In this document: positions 20,184-30,486 of the stretch, piece after piece
Layout of the letters: every line of letters begins with the position of its first letter
Position numbering within the stretch: position 1 is the stretch's first letter
Source: Maea johnstoni
Lineage: Eukaryota > Annelida > Polychaeta > Spionida > Magelonidae
Assembly: GCA_963942565.1 (NCBI GenBank)
Contig: OZ012686.1
Location: 12,900,903-12,964,902 of the forward strand
Direction of reading: 5' to 3'
Length of the DNA: 64,000 nucleotides
Position numbers and translations under genes: made by a program
Notes under the pieces: generated by a model
Databases searched by the model: none
The model's input: the letters and a program-made list of their open reading frames with translations, nothing else
What the model was told of the DNA's origin: nothing

Positions 20184-20375
20184 TGCATTATGCATGGTAT
20201 CTATGTACAATGTCATGGGAATTATATTGTGGTGAAACAAATTAAATCATTTGCTTAGAATTGACATTTTAAGTTATAACTAACCAAAAGATTTGAGATT
20301 TGGGTTTCCTATGGGGCCATATTTGAGGGTTCAAGTGTCCAAATGATGCCCAGATGCCATGCTGCCTAAAAGCAT

Positions 20376-20599
20376 GATCTCTGTGGCTCTCAAAATTATG
20401 TGCGTCAAAGACCTTCCAGTCCAGCTACTGATGTCATTATAAATGCTGTTTGTGTTATAAATACTTCAGGTTTTGGATAAGGTGGTGTATCACCTATAGA
20501 AGTGTTTTAACACCTCATAAGCCATTTGCTCTAGTCATAAAACCGGCTGCTCAAGGTGATATTGATGGGGTGAACTCAATACATAAAGCCCACATGATG
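20376..20599. other. Short unique stretch
   Basis: No feature recognised. Confidence 0.35.
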
Positions 20600-21040
20600 T
20601 AACAATAAGACCCCTTATGGAGTCAAGTACACTGTTCAAAGGTCAGAACTGTTTTAAGTGTCCACTTAGCCGGCCTCTGACCATAGCAACTGACCTGAGA
20701 TTAATCCAAATTACCCCCTTGTCAATCGGCCCAATTCGGCGATGAGTTTGGATTAGGTAATGGCCTTAAGTAGGTAGCTCAATTAGAAACCTATATACAC
20801 CTGCAATTAATGGTCTGGGGCCCTTTGATCTCTGATGACAATGGCCAGGTAGATGGTACCACCTTGTCACCTAGCTTAGCTTGTGTCACCATCAGTGGCC
20901 ACTGGCTTATTGATGGGTTGATAGAAGCCACATGTCCATGCACATCTGTGCCTAAATTTCACTAATGGATTTAGTAGGTATCGTCATTTGTTTAGTGGAC
21001 AGGGATTGGAGGGCTTCAACTAATTCAGGCCAGTAACATC
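20600..21040. promoter_or_regulatory. Candidate regulatory island (TCF and nuclear-receptor type sites)
   Basis: Repeat-free and GC-richer. It carries CCTTTGATCT (20822-20831), the complement of a perfect TCF/LEF consensus, and TTCAAAGGTCA (about 20635-20645), a nuclear-receptor-like extended half site. An inverted pair, TAATCCAAATTACC near 20704 and TTGGATTAGGTAATGG near 20749, flanks CAATCGGCCCAATTCGGC. Function is inferred only. Confidence 0.35.
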
Positions 21041-21061
21041 TGTAAACGGGTTGTCTATTTT

Positions 21062-21290
21062 AGTGATATCTCTCTGTCAAAAGTATATATTGGGATTTTT
21101 TTGAAGGAGAAATGATAATCAGGCCTGAAATTTCAACTTTTTCTTCAAATATTTCATGAATTATTGTATCATTCTTTAGCTATTTTCACAATCATTGTGA
21201 ATACAAAGGATACTTTCAAAATTTGGAGCTATTGGCATGAATCATGGACTGCCAACATGATACTTGATCATTTCAGTTTTGAGAAATTAT
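21062..21290. mobile_element. Probable TTAA-B relic
   Basis: TTTTTTGAAGGAGAAATGAT pairs with TTTTTCTTCAAATATTTCAT as in the core of family B, and ATACTTTCAAAATTTGGAGC follows. The TTAA ends are not found, so this is an old fragment with uncertain limits. Confidence 0.35.
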
Positions 21291-23267
21291 CTTTCAATTG
21301 TTTTAGTACTTTAATATGCTTTATTAACAATTCATTTTCATATCACAGAATCATCACACCATTGTATGTATACATACATAGTGTGTGTAATCTGAAAATA
21401 ATGAGAATATTTAGGAATTAGGAACAAATTGAAAACTATTTGAAGGTGTTTTTTTGTATCCTGACCAACATTTCTTTGGATATTTTCCAAATGTGTCTAT
21501 TATTGAAAAGGTGTTTTCATATTATGCCATCCTATTTGGGGCCCTACAGGGATAAATATTTTATTCTCTGTTACATGTATTGCAAGGTGCTATTCTATTT
21601 GATGTACAGTACTGTTGTGATAAATGTGTTCTTCTCTCACACAGGGCTTATCCTTGAGTACCATCCTGAGTACCCTACATTAGCCAGTTACACAACCCAT
21701 TAATTAGCAATCAAACAAATCAATTACCTACCACCCACATGTAGCACTAGCATAGATTATTGAGCACTTATGGAATTGGAAAATCCCCAGTCCCATAATA
21801 TTATGAATGTACTGGTAAGGTCTGATCAAAGAGCCTGCCTGCAGTAGGTGGTCTCTAGAGGACCAGAGTCACTGATCAGGCAATAGAATCCCACTGCTGG
21901 TGTCAGGTAGCTAAATGCATGCTGCTGCTGGTCTTACTTAGCCCTTTGATACTGACGTCAGCAGCCGAAAGCAGTTTGATTTTTTTTCATGAAATCTATA
22001 TCAAAGAAACACATTGATTACAACAATACCAATAATCTAAATTCATTGTCAAAAGTATCATATCCAGGTGACACATATTAGAGAAATGGTTTATAAATAA
22101 ATCCAGGAAAGTGTTTTACTGCCTGAAGTACTTAAGGCACTTACCTATCAGTGGTTATAAATAAGTTTTGGTTAGAAAATTAGAAAAAGGTTTATTGTGG
22201 ATGCTACATTTATACTCGATGTAATAGTGATATGACATATCTGTACTTCAGTCCTCAGTCCTCAGTCCTCAATATAAATATTACTAGAGAGAGCATCAAA
22301 ATTCTAAGAATGCACCTTTATCCAGAACTCATGACGTGATTAAGGCTTAGCATTCACTTATGCATTAAATAGGCATATGGAGAATTTCCTATCTAAAATA
22401 TGTGTGTTCTTCGAAGGTGTGTGTGTCTAAATAACGCCCAGAATCCCTGCTGGTCTAGGTGTTGTAACATACATGCAATGCCACATTCTTCAGAGCCAGC
22501 TAGTCAGCATGGGTGCCAATGCTGTCTGTCTACACATTGTGAATTCCTATTCTTGTAGGAAATTAGATTAAAATTGATGATTTTCATTGCATTTCGACTT
22601 ATCCCCTGGGTTGATGTAGCTGCCTGTAAAGGTTGCAATAAGCATTGAACTGCAAGGGTTGTGTGCCGGGGTATCGCAGGGTATTACTAGCAGGGTGGTC
22701 TGCTTGCAGGGGGGTATACCCAACAATACCCAACAATACCCAAACCTACTCAACCCATAACCCACAGTATCACTGAGCACTGGACGGTGATAATCAGACA
22801 AAATTTGCATATAAGATTTGATAAGATTAAGCAGATGTGTTTTTGTATGACTTGGCAGCATCTTCATCATGAATAACAGTATCATTTGCGATTCAATTCT
22901 CAAAAGATAAGCTTATGAATTTTAAATGAAACCATAAAACTTCCATACCAGTGGCTTCCATCAAAAGGCATGGTAACAGATAGTATACTGAAAACATATG
23001 TTACTGCTTAGCCCTTACGCATAATAGATGCATATGATTACTTTATAATCATTGTGGTTGGACTGTGGTAGATAAAGAAATAATCAAAGAAAGTCTTCAG
23101 ATGTCCTGAGAGAGATTTTTTTTGAAATTATCATGTTTATCTCTCTTTGAAACCATACTTCACAGAATGATAGTCAGAGGAAGATTTTTCGTTATCAAAA
23201 TCCGAAAATGTTTCATGGGACTAGATTTCACTAAGGTATCTCCAACAATATCTCCAGACATGAATGG
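21291..23267. other. Largely unique DNA
   Basis: No gene was recognised. Small features are a triple CAGTCCT/CTCAGTC run near 22250-22270, a triple AATACCCAAC-like run near 22715-22740, and a possible TTAA-B relic at about 21955-22130 (GTCAAAAGTATCATATCCAG near 22049). Short frames here lack domains. Confidence 0.4.
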
Positions 23268-23421
23268 ATTAAGTGGCCGAGTGGTCTAAGGTGCCGCCAC
23301 TGACGTCTGTAAGCCGTTTCTCACCACTGCCTAGGTTCGAATCATAGCCAGGGCAAGTGAGAAAGTTGCCAGTGACTTGGGGTGAGGCAGATATTTTTGG
23401 CTGGGTATTCCGGTTTCCTCC

Positions 23422-23760
23422 AGTGCTGAAAACAGTTTGCTAAGCCTTGGTGGTCAAACGGTCCATCAAAATGAATAGTTTAGTGGTCCACCAGAAATAT
23501 TAGCCATCCATATCACTTGATAACCAAAGCAGCTTACAGCCATTTCATAACTGAACATTCATAGTTAATTGTGCTAAATTTATGAATTGTGACAGTTATT
23601 ATCTAATGTAGAAGAAATGCGAAACTGGATGTGATGCTTACTATATCAATGTGGTCAAAATATTTAGTAGACCTTCTGGGCCAGTAAACATATACTTTTA
23701 CTTGCCCATTCAAATTTTTGGTAGAAACGGACCGGTGGGCTACTGTCTATTTTCACCACT
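23422..23760. mobile_element. hAT-type MITE (AGTGSTGAAAA ends)
   Basis: 339 bp. It starts AGTGCTGAAAACAG and its right end, reversed, is AGTGGTGAAAATAGAC. Flanks TTTCCTCC (23414-23421) and GTTCCTCC (23761-23768) match at 7 of 8. The interior has the semi-palindromic blocks GGTCCACCAG and GGACCGGTGGGC. No ORF. Confidence 0.75.
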
Positions 23761-23798
23761 GTTCCTCCACAACTTACAACTGGCTATATAGTCATGAC

Positions 23799-24237
23799 TA
23801 GTGCTCGGAATCGTTGAAAATATCATGGTCGAGTAATCGGCAGAAACTGCCGACCGATACTCGACCATGGTCGACCATGTCGGGACAATTCAGAAGCGGC
23901 GCCGGTCCCCCAGAAGTAATAGAATAAGTACATGCGCAGTGCGCAGTTAGCCATGTTGTTCACAACGACGAAGCGCTGCGTAGATGTAGGTGAGGAAACA
24001 ACAGCAACAACAACATGAAGGTAAGTTTATTTTCATTTCATGGTAGATATTTTGCTAGATAGGAAGGTTGGCGGCGTGGTAAGTTACTTTCATTGTGTAA
24101 TATTTTTGCTTTTGGACAGACTAGCGCTAATTCATTATACTCGTTTTCGGTCGACCATTCCTTGGCATGGTCGACCGTGGGTCGAGCATGGCGTGACGAC
24201 CGAATGCTCGACCATACGAGTAATCGTCCGAGCACTA
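23799..24237. mobile_element. hAT-type MITE (TAGTGCTCGGA ends)
   Basis: 439 bp. It starts TAGTGCTCGGA and ends TCCGAGCACTA, with the perfect 8-bp duplication GTCATGAC at 23791-23798 and 24238-24245. Subterminal GGTCGAGTAATCG blocks and CGACCATGG repeats recur in both halves. Near 24005-24025 it has a 5'UTR-like CAACAACAAC run, an ATG and then GTAAGT, perhaps left from an autonomous parent's first exon. Confidence 0.85.
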
Positions 24238-24300
24238 GTCATGACTTAGCCACAACATGGCAGAAAGTGACGAAAACTGAAATACCAAATTCCAATAGTA

Positions 24301-25148
24301 GAAATACTAAACTTGTATATGCCTAGAGTAGGGTTTCAGTCCAGTTAATTTTGTGCAGAGGCGAGACATTGCAATCTAAGTACAATTCACCAGACCACTC
24401 TGCCAAGGGGCTGTGCCATCTTGAAAGGTGATTCTCTAGACATTTAACAAGCCCGATAAAAAGGGATCAAATGTTTATTGCTCCATACTTCCCTTTTTAC
24501 TTCCCAATAGCATGCGCTTAAATTAGAGATCTTATCTTTTAGATGCTCTCAAAGCATCACTTGAATCAAGTATGCCTTGGAGCTAGCCTGCATACCTTAA
24601 TATATAGGGTGCTGAAAAGGAGCTATAATACCCGCGTACGGCCCATCAGGCCTGTTTTCAGGCACCACCCCTTTCCCTTTGAGCGGATTTATTGCCTTAT
24701 CATTTCTGATATGATGTGATCTCCCCTCGTGCATGGATGAGTAGCCGTGATCGTCATCATCGCATACCCCATCACAGACAAGGTGTTATCAACCAATTTA
24801 ACAGCTATGATAATGCTGTCCGCTGTAAGCCAAACTTCCCCATGCTCTCAATGCCCGGGCAGCTGGAAGGACCGGGGCGAGCCTCCGTGCCCTTTGTCCT
24901 GTCCGGGCGCTTGAAATTCCTCAAAGAATGTCATCGAGGAGAGGTCTTTGTATGGTGATATTCTAGATTTCTTCTGTCAACTCGTATTTTCTCGGCTGAA
25001 AGGGGACTGTCAGTCGGGATCAGCGAGCGATGCGTGCACCTTTCTGCGATGGCAGATAATTGTTGCCATATGTTCACTTGGTCTTGCTCTCACCTGTGGC
25101 CCCCACTACCACAGCTCTCAGAATGATATAAAATACATCTTCCACCAT
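24301..25148. promoter_or_regulatory. Repeat-free GC-rich island, candidate conserved non-coding element
   Basis: From about 24590 to 25110 the sequence is non-repetitive and richer in G+C than the surroundings, with CTTATCATTTCTGATATG, CAATTTAACAGCTATGATAA and GGCAGATAATTGTTGCC stretches. Open frames (24716-24958, 24948-25217) show no domain and no splice context. The density of homeodomain and GATA-like cores fits an enhancer, without proof. Confidence 0.3.
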
Positions 25149-25359
25149 TTAACCCTTATGCTGCTGGTGGCTAATTTGCCAATACAAAATGATGCAAAAA
25201 ACCTGAAAAATGTCTGAAACCCGGGCATGTGGGTACTCATCTGAGAGTACTCGGCGAGAGCTTTCCAATAAGTGCCAACATGACAGGGTTTAGATGGTTT
25301 TCAAAAGTCTTTGCGTCATTGTGCTTTGGATGAAATTACCTTAGCATTGGAATGGTTAA
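25149..25359 (+). mobile_element. TTAA-A MITE
   Basis: TTAACCCTTATGCTGCTGGT to CATTGGAATGGTTAA. It contains the family hairpin GTACTCATCTGAGAGTAC, then CCAACATGACAGGGTTTAG and GTGCTTTGGA. About 211 bp including both TTAA. Confidence 0.85.
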
Positions 25360-25699
25360 GTAAAATCCTTTCTGTTCTTGGAGGGTCTTTGTTAAAATTA
25401 GTTCTGCCAACTTCAGTAATAATAAATAGCAAACTGCCTTTATTCAAAGATGTTTAGGAAGCAGTTACCTCAATTTCACACCATTAAGCAGTACCAGTAT
25501 AACAGATCGTAATTGATACAACATTTTTTCCCTTTCAATATATACAAGCACTAGTATATACTAACCCCTATACAGATGGCACCATATGGTCACCTATCTC
25601 TGCTGGAGTCCTACTAAAAGAGAGTCATCTGGTACCACCTGGTGTCAAATATGTAAACCAACTTGACCATAAAATGCATAGTAAGAGAAAAGCTCAAAG
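25360..25699. other. Unique DNA
   Basis: No feature recognised. Confidence 0.4.
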
Positions 25700-25700
25700 A

Positions 25701-25773
<73 letters not shown>
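25700..25773. repeat. (ATT)n microsatellite
   Basis: About 24 uninterrupted ATT triplets, adjoining the hairpin at 25774. Confidence 0.97.
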
Positions 25774-25774
<1 letters not shown>

Positions 25775-25822
25775 GTTACCAGGAACTATTTATTTGAAAA
25801 TATAAAGTTCCTGATGTTACAT
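25774..25822. repeat. Small foldback with CAGGAACT ends
   Basis: ATATGTTACCAGGAACT is complementary, with one gap, to AGTTCCTGATGTTACATAT. The same hairpin type occurs at 31824-31886, so this is a tiny dispersed foldback family. Confidence 0.65.
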
Positions 25823-26925
25823 ATTGACAACCTAAATTCCAGTCTTCTGTTACATGTTTTATTCTATGAATGATCCACAAATTGAATAGTAATTCCTCCA
25901 CAGTATCCTAGACAGTATAAATTTGTAAATTTATGTATAAACTTGGTTGTACTTTTTAATCAAATGTGCTTGTAAAAAGAATTGTGGATAAAATGTACAT
26001 ATATTGCTGTTTGTCGTATGACCTTGAAATTATGTGCTTTTCTCTTGCAAATATTAGTGATATATTCTTTGCAGCAAATTACACTTTTAGCAAATGACCA
26101 AGTTTGTGGGCTACTAACTTGTTACTTGTACATTTTATGACTTATATAAGCATTCAGATTGAATTGTTGGTTTTATTCTTGTTAAAGAATAGTTTCTAGA
26201 AATATTTTCTCACTATTGCATTCCTAATAGCTTTATCCTAGGTCCTACATGATGACCTATGTGCTTTGTAGGTCAACAGGTTAAGTTACTTAAAATAATC
26301 CATCCATGCATAGGAGTTCCTCTTTAAAAACTCTTTGGTCCTTTGATATTGAAAAATAACTTAGTATAAAGCATCCCACAGTTCAATAAATATTTCACAT
26401 ATACCCTTTTAACCCTTTTGGTCAAAGGGTTAATTTACTTACTTTACACCTGTCTTATAGAGCCATTATGGTGGGTCATAAACATCAAAATCTTATTATT
26501 GTGAACAGTTTCCCCTGGGCTTGACGATAAAGGTAGCCTGCTTGCCCAGGGCCAGTATGATGTTATCAGGGCTTATAGATTGTTGGGCATCGAGCCATGA
26601 TGGGTCAGGGGAAAAATTGGATATTGTTGAGCACTGCGTATATATATTACATTTTTTCAAGGTAAGCAAAAAAATCAGTGCGGATGAGATTTTGTGAATG
26701 TAGCCTTGCTGTTCTTTTGAACATTTTGGTATTGTTAAGATTTGTTTTCAGTTTCATTTTATTCTTATATATTGTGGAAGATGTCTGAGCTTTGACCACC
26801 CCTCAATGTGAATACTTTTGTCCTAGTGCCAAGGTATTCATTTATCTGAGCTTTTAATATATCTATCACCAATATTATAAAGCAATATATATATATATAT
26901 ACCACCAATAGGATAAATGCTATCG
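25823..26925. other. AT-rich unique DNA
   Basis: No gene. It holds the TTAA palindrome at 26409-26433 and a small hairpin around 26808-26840 (TGAATAC...GTATTCA) with a diverged motif also seen near 6710 and 36300. A short (TA)n lies near 26885. Confidence 0.4.
26409..26433. repeat. 25-bp TTAA palindrome
   Basis: TTAACCCTTT, five bases, AAAGGGTTAA: two TTAA-family-like tips facing each other with no interior. It could be an extreme deletion product of a TTAA element or chance. Confidence 0.7.
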
Positions 26926-27037
26926 CATTTTGTATGGCATATATGCTAAATATGTCTCATCAATCCCTCATAAGTCTGTCTGGGTTATTTCTGTCTATAT
27001 TGGTTCTTCCCTTTCACCCCTGACTGGCAGTTTGCCG

Positions 27038-27093
<56 letters not shown>

Positions 27094-27223
27094 CCTACTA
27101 TCTTTTGATATGGTACATATATGCTAAATGTCTCATCAATCCCTCATAAGTCTGTCTGGGTTATTTCTGTCTATATAGGTTGTCCCCTTTAAAGTTTAAC
27201 CCCTGACTGGCAGTTTTCCGATT

Positions 27224-27303
<80 letters not shown>

Positions 27304-27850
27304 TGTCATTGTATATGGTACCTATATGCTAAATGTCCCATCAATCCCTCATAAGTCTGTCTGGGTTATTTCTGTCTAAATTGGTTCTCCCCTTTCACCC
27401 CGACTGGCAGTTTTCCGATTCTGTATATATATGTATACATATATACTGTCATTTTATATGGTACCTATATGCTAAATGTCCCATCAATCCCTCATAAGTC
27501 TGTCTGGGTTATTTCTGTCTAAATTGGTTCTCCCCTTTCACCCCGACTGGCAGTTTTCCGATTCTGTATATATATGTATACATATATACTATCATTTTAT
27601 ATGGTACCTATATGCTAAATGTCCCATCAATCCCTCATAAGTCTGTCTGGGTTATTTCTGTCTAAATTGGTTCTCCCCTTTCACCCCGACTGGCAGTTTT
27701 CCTATTCCGTATATATATACATATATACTGTCATTTTATATGGTACCTATATGCTAAATGTCTGATCAGTCCCTCATAAGTCTGTCTGGGTTATTTCTGT
27801 CTATATTGGTTCTCCCCTTCACCCCCCGACTGGCATTTTGCCGATTCTGT
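26926..27850 (+). repeat. Satellite-like tandem array, about 142-bp unit, six copies
   Basis: Anchors GCTAAATGTCCCATCAATCC occur at about 26945, 27123, 27328, 27471, 27613 and 27753. The last four units are 140-143 bp apart. The first two are longer (178 and 205) because their internal (TA)n has grown. Other landmarks are CTCATAAGTCTGTCTGGG and CCGACTGGCAGTTTTCCGAT. Units are near-identical, which points to recent homogenisation. Confidence 0.95.
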
Positions 27851-29128
27851 TCGGTTCTCATGCCCACCACTCTGCAGACCCGGGAATCACTCGGGCGTCA
27901 GCTGAAAGACGCCCGGGACGCAACAACGGGCATCAGCATATCTTTTGATATTTCTCGTTCATTGAAACACGATCATCTGTTATCCTCCATTTTATATTCC
28001 CCTTCATCACCCTCGGTATAAAGGTGCCGGGCACTGTACCAATATTTGTCGTTGCGGGCACCCTCGCTGGAACAAAAGCGCCCTTTCATTTGATTGGCCA
28101 GCTGTTTGTATGTGCGGAGAGTGGGCATGCTGTTGGGGATGTTTTTTCGATGAGATTTCATCCAGCAGAATAGAGCTTCGGGCGCGCTCGGGATATTCAA
28201 GGGAAATCGTCTGTATAGTGCTTTATCATAACATTTATACAGGCTGTTGATTTTTTAGTGATTTGACCAAGGTTGCCAACGCCTGCCCTTTCTCTCCTCC
28301 AGTAATGGAGTTTGTCCGTTCACAGGGTTTAGAATTCAACCTCGTTTTAACTGGATGTGGGCCAACTCCTGATATTCTTAGCAAAAGAAAATTCTCATGT
28401 ACATACATAGTGTATAGACATATGCTGTTCACTCCAATGCAGTCGATATTTAAAAGCCCCTTCACAAAAGCAGCCCTCTTTCAGTGTGTATGTTTATGGC
28501 TAGGGATATAATTGTGGAAAACTGCCATCAAAGTTAAGTACCCCCAACATTGAGCTGAAAGGGTGGACTTTCTGTATATAGTCCAGGGGTCTGATGAGCT
28601 TTACGGGAAAATGCTGAGGCTTTCACCAAGCTTTGTGTCGGTGAATGCCGTCCCAGCATGCTCTTGGATGTCTCGTTGATTGGCTTTGTTACGAGTATGA
28701 TCAGAAATTTTCAGGTAAAAAGATGAAAGACACACCTGAGCACACCTGTTGGGATTCCCCTGCTGTGGTAGCACACACACCTATAGTAGCGCATAAACAA
28801 TGCCGCACAGAGCCCAGTGCTCCCGTAATGAACTCCCCGCTCACCGCCCGTCGGGACGGGCATGCTACGGCTTCGTCCCTTTATTGGACGTTTGAAAACC
28901 CTATGTCAAGCCATCATCTCGGTGTTCTGTTGACTTAATGGAGGAACATGTGAGAGCTTGAGACGGTTTTCTTAAGCAGCTGCCGTCGCTGAACAATCCC
29001 CTTCCTTCCCATTGGCCCAGAAATAACAGTCTTCTACCAACACCAAAACCGACAGCCGACGTCTTCTACTGCCAACCACCGTATGATTACACTAAGGGTA
29101 TGGAAATATTCAAAGGGTCTATGCATGA
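27851..29128. promoter_or_regulatory. GC-rich repeat-free island, candidate regulatory
   Basis: Composition changes sharply at the end of the satellite. Two short GC hairpins occur: CGGGCGTC/GACGCCCG near 27892-27916 and GCCCGTC/GACGGGC near 28847-28862. Overlapping open frames of 75-97 aa on both strands lack domains. A conserved non-coding block or an unrecognised exon or UTR is possible. Confidence 0.3.
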
Positions 29129-29578
29129 TAACCCATTAAAGCTTAAACCTTATTCCGCTGGTGGCTGTAATATGACTTATTTGACCTATACAAAATGAAG
29201 CTAAAATCCTTGAAAATGACTGAAACCCTGGCACATGGGTACTCATCTGAGAGTACTCAGCGAGAGCTATCTAATGAATACCAACATGACAGGGTTTAGA
29301 TGGTATTCAAAGATATTTGCATCCTTGTGCTTTGGTCGAAAATAGCCTCAGTATAGGAAGAGTTAAGAGTTCCTCACGAAAGTTTAGTCTGGATCTATGA
29401 TACCTTTGAAGAAAACTCTGGAAAGAAGAATGAATTTACAAAATATTTGAAGGAGAGTTGTTGGTAGTGTTCTGAATAACTTTTCTACTTCAAATATTTT
29501 CAAAACTTTACTTTTGCCTGCACGATTTAATCAAAACTGTCAGGGTGCTTTTGGCCATTGTAAGCATTAAAGGGTTAA
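29129..29578 (-). mobile_element. TTAA-B MITE interrupted by a TTAA-A MITE
   Basis: The left tip TAACCCATTAAAGCTTAA is followed by the TTAA-A copy and then TTAAGAGTTCCTCACGAAAG, which continues family B. It runs through the paired AAATATTTGAAGGAGA and CTTCAAATATTTTC arms to GCATTAAAGGGTTAA at 29578. Family B normally has AGCTTAAGAG here, so the A copy used this internal TTAA. Confidence 0.8.
29143..29366 (+). mobile_element. TTAA-A MITE nested in TTAA-B
   Basis: TTAAACCTTATTCCGCTGGT to CAGTATAGGAAGAGTTAA. It carries the family hairpin GTACTCATCTGAGAGTAC and CCAACATGACAGGGTTTAG. Both sides are the host's TTAA, giving a clean 4-bp duplication. Confidence 0.85.
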
Positions 29579-30482
29579 AGCTGGATGCATGTGTAGCACA
29601 TATTTTTTAGTGGATTTCAGACTGATCTCAAAGGCGCCTACATCTCTTTAGTTATAAGGGTCCACTTGCCTTAAAAAGTAATTGTCCTAATTTCCTCCAC
29701 CCACCCCCCTTGCCATCTCTCCCTCACTCATGTATTATTTAGCTATGGATGGATCAATGACCATGCATATAAACCTTTTTGGTTTAGGTAAACCAGCTAT
29801 CTGCATTAACCTATTCATCCCTACAGAGGTCCAACATGGTATGGCTTTTATGTTGATAAATTATCCAGGGGAAAACGTTTGTTGAGTTGTGCCTTTCTTT
29901 ACCTGAATAAATCCCTCAGGTGTTTGGCAATTTTCGCTCAATTCCTAGAATATTTTCAAAAGTATCATAGTATACAGGTATATCTTTTCAATGAGAGAAC
30001 ACAAATCATGATTGATTTAGGCAAAGAACAGTATTATATGAAAATTCACAACAGATAAGAAAGTAGATGAAGTCGTTTTTGTATCATTCCTTGTCCAGAA
30101 AACCTTTGATAACTTAGATTATAGATTTAGGCACATAATCCCACAGAGGGGATTTGCCACTGTTTCTATTTTACAAACATCATTATTTAACTCGTGCCCT
30201 ATTCAATCACACTGAAAGAGATGCTGCACTTGAACAACTGACCATGTATTATTAGTTCTCCTTTTGGCCACTTGGTGGTGCAAACTGTAGGATAGGCCAT
30301 CTATTGGCAGTATCCAAATGTTTGGTCTTGGATCATTCGTGTTTTTAACCTCCTGACTTTAAAAGAAATTCTATCTATGTCTCCAAGATATATTTCCCAT
30401 GAAATTTTATTTTCATAAAGAGATTGGGTAACATAGATGGATAGATTTTTTGCACATGATTGACAGTTGAGTGATGTACTTC
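29579..30482. other. Unique DNA with a possible TTAA relic
   Basis: TTAACCTATTCATCCC at 29806 and a B-like TTTTCAAAAGTATCATAGTA near 29952 suggest a decayed TTAA element. CCACTTGGTGGTG at 30268-30280 resembles a CTCF core. No gene. Confidence 0.35.
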
Positions 30483-30486
30483 TTAA

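Larger units (their letters stand above)
19483..20375. mobile_element. hAT-type MITE type C, split by a LINE
   Basis: The left part starts CAGGGTCTTAGCCAGGATTT and runs to about 19592. The right part resumes at about 20184 (GCATTATGCATGGTATCTAT, matching the type-C interior GGCATGATATCCTTG) and ends with TTGAGGGTTCAAGTGTCC and CATGCTGCCTAAAAGCATG. The element is otherwise collinear with the copies near 10.3 kb. The intervening about 590 bp is the LINE tail. Confidence 0.75.
23268..24300 (+). mobile_element. tRNA-derived SINE carrying two nested hAT-type MITEs
   Basis: The head has an A box TGGCCGAGTGG at 23274-23284 and a B box GGTTCGAATC at 23334-23343, resembling class-II (Ser/Leu-type) tRNAs. 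The body continues GAGAAAGTTGCCAGTGACTT and CTGGGTATTCCGGTTTCCTC. It is then interrupted at 23422-23760 and again at 23799-24237. Between and after the inserts it continues ACAACTTACAACTGGCTATA and TAGCCACAACATGGCAGAAA. It is the best head in the window and gives the orientation for the other SINE copies. Confidence 0.8.

Noticed and set aside
23271-23345. A tRNA-Ser/Leu gene
   Set aside because: The A and B boxes are present, but the sequence continues into the SINE body shared with five other loci, and no intact acceptor stem is visible.
26926-27850. CRISPR-like array
   Set aside because: The units are continuous 140-bp tandem repeats without unique spacers, in an animal genome.
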